A stretch of 64,000 bases of DNA from Methylotenera_A sp046594915 (GCA_046594915.1 JBKJRC010000014.1:62001-126000), one strand, 5' to 3'. Counted from the first letter of the stretch, positions 8,528 through 17,800 are shown. The notes: generated by a model not told the origin, from the sequence alone. Translations and numbers: made by a program.

Positions 8528-10426
8528 TTATTCATTTTTTGCAGTAGGCTGTGGCACTGGCGTTACCGTATTACCAGAAGAACCACCGCCACTATCGCTT
8601 GGCTTAACTTTTGGCTGACGTGGTTTAGGTGCACGCACGGGAAGACTGGCCATAATATCGTTAATTTGATCGGCATCGATGGTTTCAAATTCCATCAAGG
8701 CAGCCGTCATCGCTTCTACTTTATCGCGATTATCTTCTAGCAACTTGCGCGCAATCGCGTATTGCTCATCCAAAATACGACGGATTTCCGCATCGACTTT
8801 TTGTTGCGTGGCTTCGGATATGGTTTTTGAACTCATATTACCGAAAAACGAATCTTGCTCGCTACCGGCATAAACCATAGTACCTAACGCATCACTCATG
8901 CCGTATTTAGTCACCATATCGCGCGCTAATTTAGTCGCACGCTCAAAGTCGTTGCTGGCTCCTGTACTCATTTGATGCATAAAAATTTCTTCAGAAATAC
9001 GGCCGCCGAACAAAATCGAAATTTCTTCCAGCATCTTGTCTTTATAGTTACTAATGCGGTCAAATTCAGGCAGTTGCCAGGTTAAACCCAGCGCCCAGCC
9101 ACGCGGCATAATCGTCACTTTATGCACAGGGTCCGCTTTTGGTAATAACTTAGCCACAACCGCATGACCACTTTCGTGATACGCGGTATTGCGACGTTCT
9201 TCTTCACGCATTACCATCGATTTACGCTCAGGGCCCATGTAGATTTTGTCTTTTGCATCTTCAAAATCTTCCATATCTACCGTGCGTTTGCTGCGACGTG
9301 CGGCAAATAAAGCGGCCTCATTCACCAAATTGGCTAAATCGGCACCGCTAAATCCAGGTGTACCACGCGCAATAATGTCCGCTTTCACGTCTGGGTCGAT
9401 TGGCACTTTTCTCATGTGAACAAGTAAAATTTGTTCGCGACCTTTAATATCTGGCAAACCAACCATCACTTGACGGTCAAAACGACCTGGACGTAACAAT
9501 GCCTTATCCAATACGTCGGCACGGTTTGTTGCCGCAATAATAATCACGCCAGAGCTAGCTTCAAAACCATCCATTTCCACCAATAATTGATTCAATGTTT
9601 GTTCACGCTCATCATTACCGCCACCAGTACCAGCACCACGACTGCGGCCTACTGCATCAATTTCATCAATAAAGATGATGCAAGGCGAGTTTTTCTTAGC
9701 GGTTTCAAACATATCGCGTACGCGCGCTGCACCCACACCAACAAACATTTCTACGAAATCAGAACCTGAAATTGAAAAGAATGGTACTTTTGCTTCACCC
9801 GCAATGGCACGGGCTAGCAAGGTTTTACCGGTGCCAGGTGGGCCCACAAGCAAGACACCACGCGGAATACGGCCGCCGAGTTTCTGGAATTTGGTCGGCT
9901 CTTTTAAAAAGTCGACTAATTCAGTCACTTCTTCCTTGGCTTCATCGCAACCCGCCACATCGGCAAAAGTCGTTTGATTGGAACTTTCGTCTAATTGACG
10001 CGCTTTGCTTTTACCAAATGAAAATGGGCCGCCGCCTTTACCGCCGCCTTGCATTTGACGCATAAAGAATATCCACACACCAATTAGTAAAATCATCGGA
10101 AACCATGACATGAAAATTTCCAGCAACACAGAACGTTGTTGTTCTGGCTTGGCTTCAACCACCACGTTGTATTTAAGCAGGTCATTCACCATCCACAAAT
10201 CATTCGGCGCATAAGTGCTAAATTCTTTGCCATCTTGCGTTTTGCCATGCACCACACGGCCATCAATCTGCACCTTGGCAATGCGGCCATCTTTCACTTC
10301 CTGCATAAACTGTGAATACACCATTTGGCTGTCTGGCTTATTTTGACCACCAAATTGATTGAAGACCATCATTAATACAAGTGCCACAGACAACCAAATT
10401 GCGATACTTTTTGCGATATTGTTCAC
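8528..10426 (-). CDS. ftsH: ATP-dependent zinc metalloprotease FtsH
   Basis: Membrane-anchored AAA+ protease that degrades unneeded membrane and regulatory proteins, including LpxC and sigma32 in E. coli. Order in 632 residues: TM1 (5-22), periplasmic domain, TM2 (102-122), Walker A GPPGTGKT (195-202), Walker B IIFIDEIDAVG, second region of homology ATNRADVLDKALLRPGRFDRQV, then zinc motif HESGH (near 418). The C-terminal tail is disordered and rich in P, S and G. The start codon is GTG with AAGGA eight bases upstream. rlmE lies 102 bases upstream on the same strand, the classic rlmE-ftsH pair. Confidence 0.97.
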   Translation of the reverse strand: MNNIAKSIAIWLSVALVLMMVFNQFGGQNKPDSQMVYSQFMQEVKDGRIAKVQIDGRVVHGKTQDGKEFSTYAPNDLWMVNDLLKYNVVVEAKPEQQRSVLLEIFMSWFPMILLIGVWIFFMRQMQGGGKGGGPFSFGKSKARQLDESSNQTTFADVAGCDEAKEEVTELVDFLKEPTKFQKLGGRIPRGVLLVGPPGTGKTLLARAIAGEAKVPFFSISGSDFVEMFVGVGAARVRDMFETAKKNSPCIIFIDEIDAVGRSRGAGTGGGNDEREQTLNQLLVEMDGFEASSGVIIIAATNRADVLDKALLRPGRFDRQVMVGLPDIKGREQILLVHMRKVPIDPDVKADIIARGTPGFSGADLANLVNEAALFAARRSKRTVDMEDFEDAKDKIYMGPERKSMVMREEERRNTAYHESGHAVVAKLLPKADPVHKVTIMPRGWALGLTWQLPEFDRISNYKDKMLEEISILFGGRISEEIFMHQMSTGASNDFERATKLARDMVTKYGMSDALGTMVYAGSEQDSFFGNMSSKTISEATQQKVDAEIRRILDEQYAIARKLLEDNRDKVEAMTAALMEFETIDADQINDIMASLPVRAPKPRQPKVKPSDSGGGSSGNTVTPVPQPTAKNE

Positions 10427-10528
10427 GTGCCCATTCCTTAAAAATTGGGAGTTAATAACTTATTTTAAACTAATTCAACTACGTTGCATTGTTAATTTTG
10501 TTAACGGTATGCTGAGCCTAATTTTTTC

Positions 10529-11149
10529 TTAGGGCTTTTTATTCATGCCCAATAAATACACTTCACTACTGCGGTCACGCGATGCTTTTGGTTTTCGCGT
10601 GACTACTTTAACAAACTGTAATCGCATGTTTTTAACGATCTCTTCAAAACCTGAACCGATAAAAACTTTGACTAGAAAATGTCCGTCTGGTTTCAACCAT
10701 ACCGAACTAAACGCGAGCGCTAACTCGGTTAAATAAGCAGAGCCAGCTAAATCAACATCTTTAATACCACTTATATTGGGTGCCATATCGGCGATTACAA
10801 GGTCTACTTTTTTACCATTTAATGTATTTTCTAATTCTTTTAAGACGGCATCTTCCCTAAAATCACCTTGAATAAATGTCACACCTGCAATCGCTGGCAT
10901 CTCTAAAATATCCAACGCAATCACATTGCCCTGACCTTTTAAACGCTGCACAACGACTTGCGACCAGCTGCCAGGTGTTGAGCCTAAATCTACAACCGTC
11001 ATGCCCGGCTTAATTAATTTATCTTTATCGTCTATCTCGATTAACTTATAAGCGGCGCGCGCACGATAGCCTTCTTTTTGTGCGCGCTTCACAAACTCAT
11101 CATTTAAATGCTCTTGCATCCAAGCTTTACTGGTTCGCGTAGGTTTCAA
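10529..11149 (-). CDS. rlmE: 23S rRNA (uridine-2552-2'-O)-methyltransferase RlmE
   Basis: Methylates the 2'-O of U2552 in the A loop of 23S rRNA during 50S maturation. The 206 residues cover the whole family. Signatures are ARAAYKLIEID with the first catalytic Lys, SAM motif VVDLGSTPGSWSQVV (E. coli has AAPGGW), VIADMAPNISG with the catalytic Asp, VKVFIGSGFEEIV with a Lys, and SSEVYLLG with the last Glu. It is divergent from yhbY and upstream of ftsH, a conserved arrangement. RrmJ in E. coli is heat-induced; no sigma32 site was seen in the 69-base divergent gap. Confidence 0.95.
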   Translation of the reverse strand: MKPTRTSKAWMQEHLNDEFVKRAQKEGYRARAAYKLIEIDDKDKLIKPGMTVVDLGSTPGSWSQVVVQRLKGQGNVIALDILEMPAIAGVTFIQGDFREDAVLKELENTLNGKKVDLVIADMAPNISGIKDVDLAGSAYLTELALAFSSVWLKPDGHFLVKVFIGSGFEEIVKNMRLQFVKVVTRKPKASRDRSSEVYLLGMNKKP

Positions 11150-11218
11150 AGTATGCGTGTTTCCAAATTAATACTGCCTGTTCATGATAAAATATTGCAT
11201 TATTTAAAAGGCTTACAA

Positions 11219-11527
11219 ATGAAACTCAACACCAAACAAATCGCGCATTTACGCGGCTTAGCACACAGCTTAAACCCTGTTGTCATGATAGGCAACAACG
11301 GCCTGACTGAAAGCGTTTTGAAGGAAGTTGAGCTTAACTTGAATGCGCACGAATTGATTAAAGTGCAAGTGGCGGGTGATGATCGCGATGCGCGCAAAAC
11401 TTTATACGCAGAAATCTGCAGCAAAACCAATGCAATTGCAGTGCATCATATTGGTAAACAATTGGTCTTTTATCGCGCCAGTGAAACGGTTAAAGAAAAA
11501 GCGAAAATCGTGATTCCTAAGCTTTAA
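11219..11527 (+). CDS. yhbY: CRM-domain RNA-binding protein YhbY
   Basis: Ribosome-assembly-associated RNA-binding protein consisting of one CRM domain (102 residues). It begins MKLNTKQIAHLRGLAHSLNP and carries the loop motif GNNGLTESVLKEVE (GxxG) and KVQVAGDDRDARK. The ATG at 11219 has AAAAGGC seven bases upstream; longer readings of the frame would overlap rlmE. It is divergent from rlmE, as in many proteobacteria. A GATAAAAT element about 25 bases upstream could be the -10. Confidence 0.93.
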   Translation: MKLNTKQIAHLRGLAHSLNPVVMIGNNGLTESVLKEVELNLNAHELIKVQVAGDDRDARKTLYAEICSKTNAIAVHHIGKQLVFYRASETVKEKAKIVIPKL

Positions 11528-11534
11528 TTGGCAG

Positions 11535-11602
11535 TTTAATTGTTAGCAGCTTAAGTTGATTTTAAGCTGATTGATTTTAAAGCTTGCTTGTTTTAAAGCG
11601 AT
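11535..11602. repeat. Degenerate short tandem repeats after yhbY
   Basis: Three imperfect copies of a 14-17 base unit with core TTGATTTTAAAGCT (TTGATTTTAAGCTGA, TTGATTTTAAAGCTTGC, TTGTTTTAAAGCGA) follow the yhbY stop. No terminator of standard form is visible here. Confidence 0.5.
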
Positions 11603-11635
11603 AGCACAGAAAAGTTAACACTTTATTTGCATTAA

Positions 11636-12073
11636 CTATCTAACTTTCAATACCAGCACAAATCCTAATAAACACTCCATCAAATAAGCCACGCTGGCTA
11701 CGCCGTGCCAGTTTCTGAATCTGCTGGCAAAAACGCTTTGCATGACATCGTTAGGCAAAGCGGCATTTTTAAGCTGGGCCAATACTGGCTGTATGCCGAA
11801 ATGCCCAGCCAATACTAAAAGCAACATCACCAGCACCGCCCAAAAAAAGCCTTGTTTTAGTGCGCTGGTGCCGTAATCTATCAGGCGTTGCATCAGCAAG
11901 TAAACTGCGCTTACCATGCCGATGTAGCTAACAATAGTGAATAATCGCCCTGCTAAACTGCCCGCCAATTGCTTGTCGTGCAATGTATCAAATAACACAT
12001 AAGCACTAAAACCAGTTGTCCAGAGTGCACCAACCCATAATGTGACCACAATCAGATTTAAACGAAATAACAT
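11636..12073 (-). CDS. DUF4149 family membrane protein
   Basis: Integral membrane protein of 145 residues with four predicted helices (about 5-27, 44-62, 75-95 and 123-143). The pattern LWVGALWTTGFSAYVLFD at the N-terminus and RNWHGVASVAYLMECLLGF at the C-terminus match the DUF4149/TMEM205-like family. Function is unknown. In beta- and gammaproteobacteria this gene is often found between greA and yhbY/rlmE, as here, which suggests conserved but unexplained linkage. It could follow greA on a transcript; about 110 bases with tandem repeats separate them. Confidence 0.8.
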   Translation of the reverse strand: MLFRLNLIVVTLWVGALWTTGFSAYVLFDTLHDKQLAGSLAGRLFTIVSYIGMVSAVYLLMQRLIDYGTSALKQGFFWAVLVMLLLVLAGHFGIQPVLAQLKNAALPNDVMQSVFASRFRNWHGVASVAYLMECLLGFVLVLKVR

Positions 12074-12132
12074 GGGTTTTAATGATCCAAGGTTTTTATA
12101 TAGATTTTTAAATCAACACTTATATATTATGA

Positions 12133-12203
12133 TTAATATAAAGCACAACTCATATTAAAGTACATTTTGATATAAAGCACATCTAGATATAAAGTACGTC
12201 TAG
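12133..12203. repeat. Four imperfect tandem copies overlapping the greA 3' end
   Basis: Units read ATATAAAGTACGTCTAG (12187-12203), ATATAAAGCACATCTAG (12170-12186, two differences), ATATTAAAGTACATTTTG (12152-12169) and AATATAAAGCACAACTC (12135-12151). The rightmost copy encodes the last codons and stop of greA, so coding sequence appears to have been copied outward into the downstream spacer. Confidence 0.75.
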
Positions 12204-12665
12204 CACTTCATATTCTTTAATGCCGCCTGGCGCTGTGACTTCTGCCACATCGCCTGCCGATTTGCCAATCAATGCACGTGCAATTGGCGAACCGACTGAA
12301 ATCTTTCCGCCTTTGATATCCGCTTCATCTTCGCCTACAATTTGATAGGTTTTATTATCGCCAGAATCACAATCTTCAATATTCACGGTTGCACCAAATA
12401 CCACGCGGCCTTCAGCGTTTAGCGTAGCGGGGTCAATCACTTGCAAATTGGATAATTTCGATTCGAGTTCAGCAATACGGCCTTCAATAAAACTTTGCTT
12501 TTCTTTGGCGGCTTCGTATTCTGCATTTTCAGATAAATCGCCTTGTGCGCGCGCCTCTGCAATTGCCTGAATCACACTGGGACGATCAATGCTACGCAGA
12601 CGTAGCAATTCTTCTTTAAGCAATCCTGCGCCTTTGATGGTAACGGGAATTTGATTTAATGCCAT
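12183..12665 (-). CDS. greA: Transcription elongation factor GreA
   Basis: Rescues backtracked RNA polymerase by stimulating transcript cleavage. The 160 residues contain the N-terminal coiled coil with the acidic tip (AIAEARAQGDLSENAEYEAAKEKQSFIEGRIAELESKL) and the C-terminal FKBP-like domain ending GGIKEYEVLDVLYI. The ATG start gives MALNQIPVTIKGAGLL, the normal length. It follows carB on the minus strand, but a terminator lies between. The last six codons form part of a short tandem repeat. Confidence 0.96.
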   Translation of the reverse strand: MALNQIPVTIKGAGLLKEELLRLRSIDRPSVIQAIAEARAQGDLSENAEYEAAKEKQSFIEGRIAELESKLSNLQVIDPATLNAEGRVVFGATVNIEDCDSGDNKTYQIVGEDEADIKGGKISVGSPIARALIGKSAGDVAEVTAPGGIKEYEVLDVLYI

Positions 12666-12692
12666 ACTTGTATAACCTTCTAAGAACCTTAA

Positions 12693-12728
12693 CTAAAAAA
12701 ATAAACCACACTCGACAGAGCGTGGTTT
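12693..12728 (-). terminator. Terminator after carB (minus strand)
   Basis: The 11-bp stem 12703-12713 with 12718-12728 (AAACCACACTC / GAGCGTGGTTT, one non-Watson-Crick pair, loop GACA) is followed on the minus strand by ATTTTTTTAGTT. Confidence 0.8.
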
Positions 12729-12802
12729 AAAAATATAAAAACTTAATATTACACCAATATTGAGACTTTTGTATTGAGATTTTTGAACTCAATGATGGAT
12801 GT

Positions 12803-15800
12803 TTAAATCAATTTTTTGTGCAAATCCTGCAGTGACTCTACATTCAACTCTTGCATATGCGCCATACCAATGCATGCTGCCTTTGCACCTGCCAGCGTTG
12901 TGTAATAAGTGACTTTGTTCTGCAAAGCACTACGGCGAATCTCATAAGAATCGGCGACTGCTTTTTTGTCTTCGGTCACATTCACAATAAAATTGATCTC
13001 ATTGTTTTTAATCATATCAACGATGTGCGGACGACCTTCTGCCACTTTGTTCACAGGCGCAACTGTTAAGCCATGCTCAACCAAAACTTTAGCTGTACCT
13101 TTGGTCGCCACCAGCGTAAAGCCCAGCTTAGCTAAGTCTTGCGAGATATCCACCACTTTTTGATGATCTTCATTGCGCACGCTGATAAAAGCGCGACCGC
13201 CTTTAGGTAGCTTGGCCGATGCGCCCAATTGCGCTTTGACAAACGCTTCGGCAAACGTTGCGCCCACGCCCATCACTTCGCCAGTGGATTTCATTTCGGG
13301 GCCCAAAATGGTATCAACGCCAGGAAATTTAATAAACGGAAACACCGCTTCTTTAACCGAAAAATACGGTGGAATTACCTCTTTAGTAACGCCTTGCGCT
13401 TTTAAACTTTGGCCCGCCATACAGCGTGCGGCGATTTTAGCAAGCTGCAAGCCGCAAGCTTTAGATACAAACGGCACAGTACGCGATGCACGTGGGTTCA
13501 CTTCTAGCACATAAACGGTGCTGATTTGATTAACTGTTTGAATGGCAAACTGCACATTCATCAAGCCTTTAACGCCCAATGCTTTGGCCATTTGCACGGT
13601 TTGCACCCGCAGCACATCTTGCAGTTCTTCGCTCAAACTATAAGGTGGTAATGAGCAGGCAGAATCACCAGAATGCACACCAGCCTGCTCAACGTGCTGC
13701 ATGATGCCGCCAATTAGCACCTCTTCACCATCGCAAACCGCATCCACATCAATTTCCAGTGCGTCATTTAAAAAGCGATCCAACAATACGGGCGATTCGT
13801 TCGACACCTTCACCGCTTCACGCATATAACGTTCTAGCTGGCTTTGCTCATGCACGATTTCCATCGCTCGACCACCTAAAACATAGCTTGGGCGTACAAC
13901 TAGCGGATAGCCGATTTCTTCAGCCGCAATCAATGCTGCTTCTGGCGTACGCGCGGTGCGATTTGGTGGCTGTTTTAAACCAAGCTCATGCAACATTTGC
14001 TGAAAACGTTCGCGATCTTCCGCTCTGTCAATCGCATCTGGCGTAGTCCCAATAATCGGCACACCAGCTTTTTCTAAATCGCGCGCTAATTTAAGTGGCG
14101 TTTGACCGCCATATTGCACAATCACGCCAACTGGTTTTTCGATATGCACGATTTCCAGCACGTCTTCCAACGTGACTGGCTCAAAATATAAACGGTCTGA
14201 AGTATCGTAATCGGTAGAAACCGTTTCAGGATTACAGTTAACCATGATGGTTTCATAACCGTCTTCGCGCATGGCAAATGCGGCGTGCACACAACAATAA
14301 TCAAACTCAATACCTTGTCCGATACGATTCGGCCCGCCGCCCAGCACCATGATTTTTTTCTTACTGGTCGGCTGCGCTTCGCATTCTTCTTCGTAGCTGG
14401 AATACATATAGGCGGTATCGGTTGCAAATTCTGCCGCGCAAGTATCGACGCGTTTGTACACGGGGCGAATATTGTGCGCTTGACGATAGGCGCGCACTGC
14501 ATGCTGACCAGTCGACAGCAATGTGGCCAAACGTCTATCTGAAAAGCCGCGTCGCTTTAATTGAAACAAGGCATCACGATCTAAATCGGCAATTTGCTTA
14601 CCAGTTAACGCTGTTTCACGGTCAATAATGTCTTTGATTTGCGCTAAAAACCATGGGTCAATTTTTGAAATATTAAAAATATCTTCGTTGCTCACACCAA
14701 GACGCATGGCATCAGCCACGTACCAGATACGCTCAGGGCCTGGCTCACCCATTTCTTTGGTGATGCGATCCATATCGGTTGAAATAGAATCTAGGCCATC
14801 GACGCCGACTTCCAAACCGCGCAGTGCTTTTTGAAAGGATTCTTGAAAGGTACGGCCAATCGCCATCACTTCGCCGACCGATTTCATTTGCGTGGTTAAA
14901 CGCGAATCCGCTTGTGGGAATTTTTCGAAGGCGAAACGCGGTATTTTGGTCACCACGTAATCAATACTCGGTTCAAACGATGCAGGCGTTTGGCCGCCAG
15001 TAATATCGTTCTTTAATTCATCCAATGTATAACCAACCGCCAATTTAGCCGCTACTTTAGCAATCGGGAAACCCGTGGCTTTTGAAGCCAAGGCAGATGA
15101 ACGCGATACACGCGGATTCATCTCAATCACAATCATGCGGCCAGTGTCAGGATCAATGGCAAACTGCACATTTGAACCGCCCGTATCAACGCCAATTTCG
15201 CGTAACACAGCCAAGCTGGCATTACGCATAATTTGATACTCTTTATCGGTTAAGGTTTGCGCAGGTGCCACCGTGATACTGTCGCCAGTATGCACCCCCA
15301 TTGGGTCTAAGTTCTCAATCGAGCAAATGATGATGCAGTTATCCGCTTTGTCGCGCACCACTTCCATCTCGTACTCTTTCCAGCCCAGCATCGATTCTTC
15401 AATCAATAATTCTTTGGTGGGCGATGCATCCAAGCCACGCTCACAAATGGTGATGAATTCTTCACGATTATAAGCAATGCCACCGCCACTGCCGCCCATG
15501 GTAAATGAGGGGCGGATAATGGCTGGATATCCAATGCTGCCCTGCACTTGCAGGGCTTCTTCCATGGAGTGTGCAATACTGGAACGCGCAGAATCAAGGC
15601 CAATTTTGGTCATGGCTTCTTTGAATTTTTGGCGATCCTCGGCTTTATCAATCGCTTCTTTACTCGCACCAATCAGCTCAACATTGTATTTGGCTAATAC
15701 ACCGTGTTTATCTAAATCCAGTGCGCAATTCAGTGCAGTTTGCCCGCCCATGGTTGGTAACAGTGCGTCGGGCTTTTCTTTGGCGATGATTTTTTCGACC

Positions 15801-16018
15801 ACTTGCCAAGTAATTGGCTCAATATAAGTCGCATCGGCCATTTCTGGGTCGGTCATAATGGTGGCAGGATTAGAGTTAACCAAAATCACGCGGTAACCTT
15901 CTTCACGCAACGCTTTACAAGCCTGCGCGCCAGAATAGTCAAACTCACACGCCTGCCCAATTACAATCGGGCCCGCGCCTATGATTAATATACTTTTAAT
16001 ATCCGTGCGCTTAGCCAT
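12803..16018 (-). CDS. carB: Carbamoyl-phosphate synthase large chain CarB
   Basis: Makes carbamoyl phosphate from bicarbonate, ammonia (from CarA) and two ATP, for pyrimidines and arginine. Its 1071 residues hold two homologous synthetase halves, each with an ATP-grasp domain: GQACEFDYSGAQACKALREEGY near the start and GQGIEFDYCCVHAAFAMREDGY at about 565. A C-terminal MGS-like allosteric domain begins near residue 935 (GGRAFISVRNEDHQKVV). The ATG overlaps the carA stop by one base (TAATG), indicating translational coupling. Carbamoyl phosphate would also supply the carbamoyltransferase encoded at 46709-48427. Confidence 0.98.
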   Translation of the reverse strand: MAKRTDIKSILIIGAGPIVIGQACEFDYSGAQACKALREEGYRVILVNSNPATIMTDPEMADATYIEPITWQVVEKIIAKEKPDALLPTMGGQTALNCALDLDKHGVLAKYNVELIGASKEAIDKAEDRQKFKEAMTKIGLDSARSSIAHSMEEALQVQGSIGYPAIIRPSFTMGGSGGGIAYNREEFITICERGLDASPTKELLIEESMLGWKEYEMEVVRDKADNCIIICSIENLDPMGVHTGDSITVAPAQTLTDKEYQIMRNASLAVLREIGVDTGGSNVQFAIDPDTGRMIVIEMNPRVSRSSALASKATGFPIAKVAAKLAVGYTLDELKNDITGGQTPASFEPSIDYVVTKIPRFAFEKFPQADSRLTTQMKSVGEVMAIGRTFQESFQKALRGLEVGVDGLDSISTDMDRITKEMGEPGPERIWYVADAMRLGVSNEDIFNISKIDPWFLAQIKDIIDRETALTGKQIADLDRDALFQLKRRGFSDRRLATLLSTGQHAVRAYRQAHNIRPVYKRVDTCAAEFATDTAYMYSSYEEECEAQPTSKKKIMVLGGGPNRIGQGIEFDYCCVHAAFAMREDGYETIMVNCNPETVSTDYDTSDRLYFEPVTLEDVLEIVHIEKPVGVIVQYGGQTPLKLARDLEKAGVPIIGTTPDAIDRAEDRERFQQMLHELGLKQPPNRTARTPEAALIAAEEIGYPLVVRPSYVLGGRAMEIVHEQSQLERYMREAVKVSNESPVLLDRFLNDALEIDVDAVCDGEEVLIGGIMQHVEQAGVHSGDSACSLPPYSLSEELQDVLRVQTVQMAKALGVKGLMNVQFAIQTVNQISTVYVLEVNPRASRTVPFVSKACGLQLAKIAARCMAGQSLKAQGVTKEVIPPYFSVKEAVFPFIKFPGVDTILGPEMKSTGEVMGVGATFAEAFVKAQLGASAKLPKGGRAFISVRNEDHQKVVDISQDLAKLGFTLVATKGTAKVLVEHGLTVAPVNKVAEGRPHIVDMIKNNEINFIVNVTEDKKAVADSYEIRRSALQNKVTYYTTLAGAKAACIGMAHMQELNVESLQDLHKKLI

Positions 16019-17223
16019 TAAGCTGTTTCCTTTTTCTGCATAAGCACTATAAATTGGTCAAACAATTCGTTCATTTCGTGCGGCCCCGGGCCTGCTTCTG
16101 GATGGCCTTGAAAGCTAAAAGCGGGTTTATCGGTGCGGGCGATGCCTTGCAAACTGCCATCGAATAATGAGATGTGCGTCACTTTAATATTGCTTGGCAG
16201 CGTATTTTGATCTGCCGCAAAACCGTGATTTTGGCTAGTGATAAACACACGCTTGGTTTCCACGTCTTGCACAGGATGATTAGCGCCGTGATGGCCAAAT
16301 TTCATTTTGACGGTTTTAGCGCCACTGGCCAAAGCCAATAATTGGTGACCCAAACAAATACCGAAGGTCGGAATGCCCGAATCGACCAATGTTTTAATGG
16401 CCTTAATCGCGTAATCGCAAGGCTCTGGGTCGCCAGGGCCGTTGGATAAAAAGATACCATCTGGTTGGTAACTTAACGCTTGTTCAGCCGTAAATTGTGC
16501 TGGCAAAACGGTGACTTTACAGCCGCGTGAAACCAGCATGCGCAATATATTTTGCTTAACACCATAATCGAAAGCGACGACATGGAATTTTTGCGCTGGC
16601 GCGTCTACATGAAACTGTTGCGCAGGCGCAGCTACGTCAATCTTAGCATTTGCAGAGTTAGCATAACCTTTACCCAAAGCCCATTCGCCATCAGTAAATT
16701 CATACGCTGTTTTACAGCTCACCACTTTAGCCAAATCCATGCCTGTTAAACCGGGAAAGCTTCTCGCTAAAGTTAACGCTTTTTCTATAGCAGAATCTAG
16801 GTTATCAATTTCGCCCGCCAAAATACAGCCAGCCTGCGCGCCTTTTTCACGTAAAAGTCGGGTTAATTTGCGTGTGTCGATATCGGCAATCGCCACCACA
16901 TTATTAGCGACTAAGTATTCAGATAAAGTTTGTGTGCTGCGGAAATTGGATGCTAGCAGCGGCAAATCGCGGATGATTAAACCAGCGGCGTACACTTTAT
17001 TCGATTCAACGTCTTCAGGGTTTGTACCTGTATTGCCGATGTGCGGATAAGTGAGTGTGACGATTTGTTCGGCGTAAGAAGGATCGGTGAGAATTTCTTG
17101 ATAGCCAGTCATGGCGGTATTAAATACCACTTCGCCGACAGTATGACCAGAAGCGCCAATTGAAATGCCTTTAAAAACAGTCCCATCTGCTAACACTAAA
17201 ACCGCTGGAATTGTTTTTGACAC
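16018..17223 (-). CDS. carA: Carbamoyl-phosphate synthase small chain CarA
   Basis: Glutamine amidotransferase subunit that supplies ammonia to CarB. The 401 residues contain the N-terminal CPSase_sm domain (LADGTVFKGISIGASGHTVGEVVFNTAMTGYQEI) and a class I GATase domain with nucleophile Cys in FGICLGHQLLALA and the His/Glu pair in SFQGHPEAGPGP. The start codon is GTG with AAGGAG eight bases before it. A linker near residues 190-215 contains a short duplicated AAPAQQFHVDAPAQKFHV segment. The 119-base leader from the predicted transcription start contains a hairpin, and the promoter is well formed. Confidence 0.97.
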   Translation of the reverse strand: MSKTIPAVLVLADGTVFKGISIGASGHTVGEVVFNTAMTGYQEILTDPSYAEQIVTLTYPHIGNTGTNPEDVESNKVYAAGLIIRDLPLLASNFRSTQTLSEYLVANNVVAIADIDTRKLTRLLREKGAQAGCILAGEIDNLDSAIEKALTLARSFPGLTGMDLAKVVSCKTAYEFTDGEWALGKGYANSANAKIDVAAPAQQFHVDAPAQKFHVVAFDYGVKQNILRMLVSRGCKVTVLPAQFTAEQALSYQPDGIFLSNGPGDPEPCDYAIKAIKTLVDSGIPTFGICLGHQLLALASGAKTVKMKFGHHGANHPVQDVETKRVFITSQNHGFAADQNTLPSNIKVTHISLFDGSLQGIARTDKPAFSFQGHPEAGPGPHEMNELFDQFIVLMQKKETA

Positions 17224-17297
17224 CTTAAAGCTCCTTAATTGCGCTATCGTAAACTAGACTACGTATAATTTCGAACACACCTTTGCGTAGATGTGCA

Positions 17298-17330
17298 AAA
17301 CGGGAAAAGCTTTATAAACTCTTCCCGTTT
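17298..17330 (-). promoter_or_regulatory. Hairpin at the 5' end of the carAB leader
   Basis: AAACGGGAA / TTCCCGTTT (17330-17322 with 17306-17298 on the minus strand) form a perfect 9-bp stem with a 15-base loop, followed by a short UUUUG. It begins only a few bases after the predicted transcription start. It could be an attenuator or a 5' stabilising structure; the weak U tract makes full termination uncertain. Confidence 0.55.
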
Positions 17331-17342
17331 CAGAATTGACGC

Positions 17343-17371
17343 ATTATAGCCGAAAATCGCAATTGCCTCAA
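17343..17371 (-). promoter_or_regulatory. Sigma70 promoter of carAB
   Basis: On the minus strand TTGAGG (17371-17366), a 17-base spacer and a perfect TATAAT (17348-17343) form a near-consensus promoter. The transcription start is expected near 17336, giving a leader of about 113 bases before the carA GTG. Confidence 0.8.
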
Positions 17372-17548
17372 GTTCAGCCTGCATGATTTGCTCACAAATG
17401 CTAACTTGAAGTGCAGTTTCAGTATGCGCACTATCAGCGCATTCTGACAATAAGTTAAGCAATATGCCGATGGGATTATGTGCTGTTTAAGTTTTAAATA
17501 GCGTCACAGCGGTAAACGTACTTAACACATTATTTAAAGGAAATTATC

Positions 17549-17752
17549 ATGAATTGGGATCAAGTTGAAGGAAACTGGAAACAATTAAAAGGCAGCGTTA
17601 AACAAAAGTGGGGTCAATTAACCGACGATCATCTTGATGTTATCGCAGGCAAGCGTGATCAACTGGCAGGCAAAATTCAAGAGGCTTATGGCGTTAGCCA
17701 TGAAGAAGCCGAAAAACAGATTTCAGACTGGCAAGATTCGCATAACAAATAA
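17549..17752 (+). CDS. CsbD-family stress protein
   Basis: Small soluble protein of 67 residues, all CsbD domain: MNWDQVEGNWKQLKGSVKQKWGQLTDDHLDVIAGKRDQLAGKIQEAYG, then a charged tail. Family members are induced by general stress (sigmaB in Bacillus; YjbJ in E. coli), with no known biochemical activity. The ribosome site AAAGGAA is eight bases before the ATG. It is a single-gene unit ended by a strong terminator, in a group of small accessory genes between carA and dapB. Confidence 0.92.
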   Translation: MNWDQVEGNWKQLKGSVKQKWGQLTDDHLDVIAGKRDQLAGKIQEAYGVSHEEAEKQISDWQDSHNK

Positions 17753-17766
17753 GTAAGGTTATATTT

Positions 17767-17800
17767 CAGCACAAACATAACAGTTTGTGCTGTTTTTGTT
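17767..17800 (+). terminator. Terminator after the csbD-like gene
   Basis: A perfect 10-bp stem CAGCACAAAC / GTTTGTGCTG (17767-17776 with 17783-17792), loop ATAACA, is followed by a long T-rich tract. Confidence 0.9.

Noticed and set aside
17259..17462. 67-codon minus-strand frame upstream of carA
   Set aside because: It spans the carAB promoter and leader hairpin, resembles no family and has no ribosome site. It is better explained by regulatory DNA.
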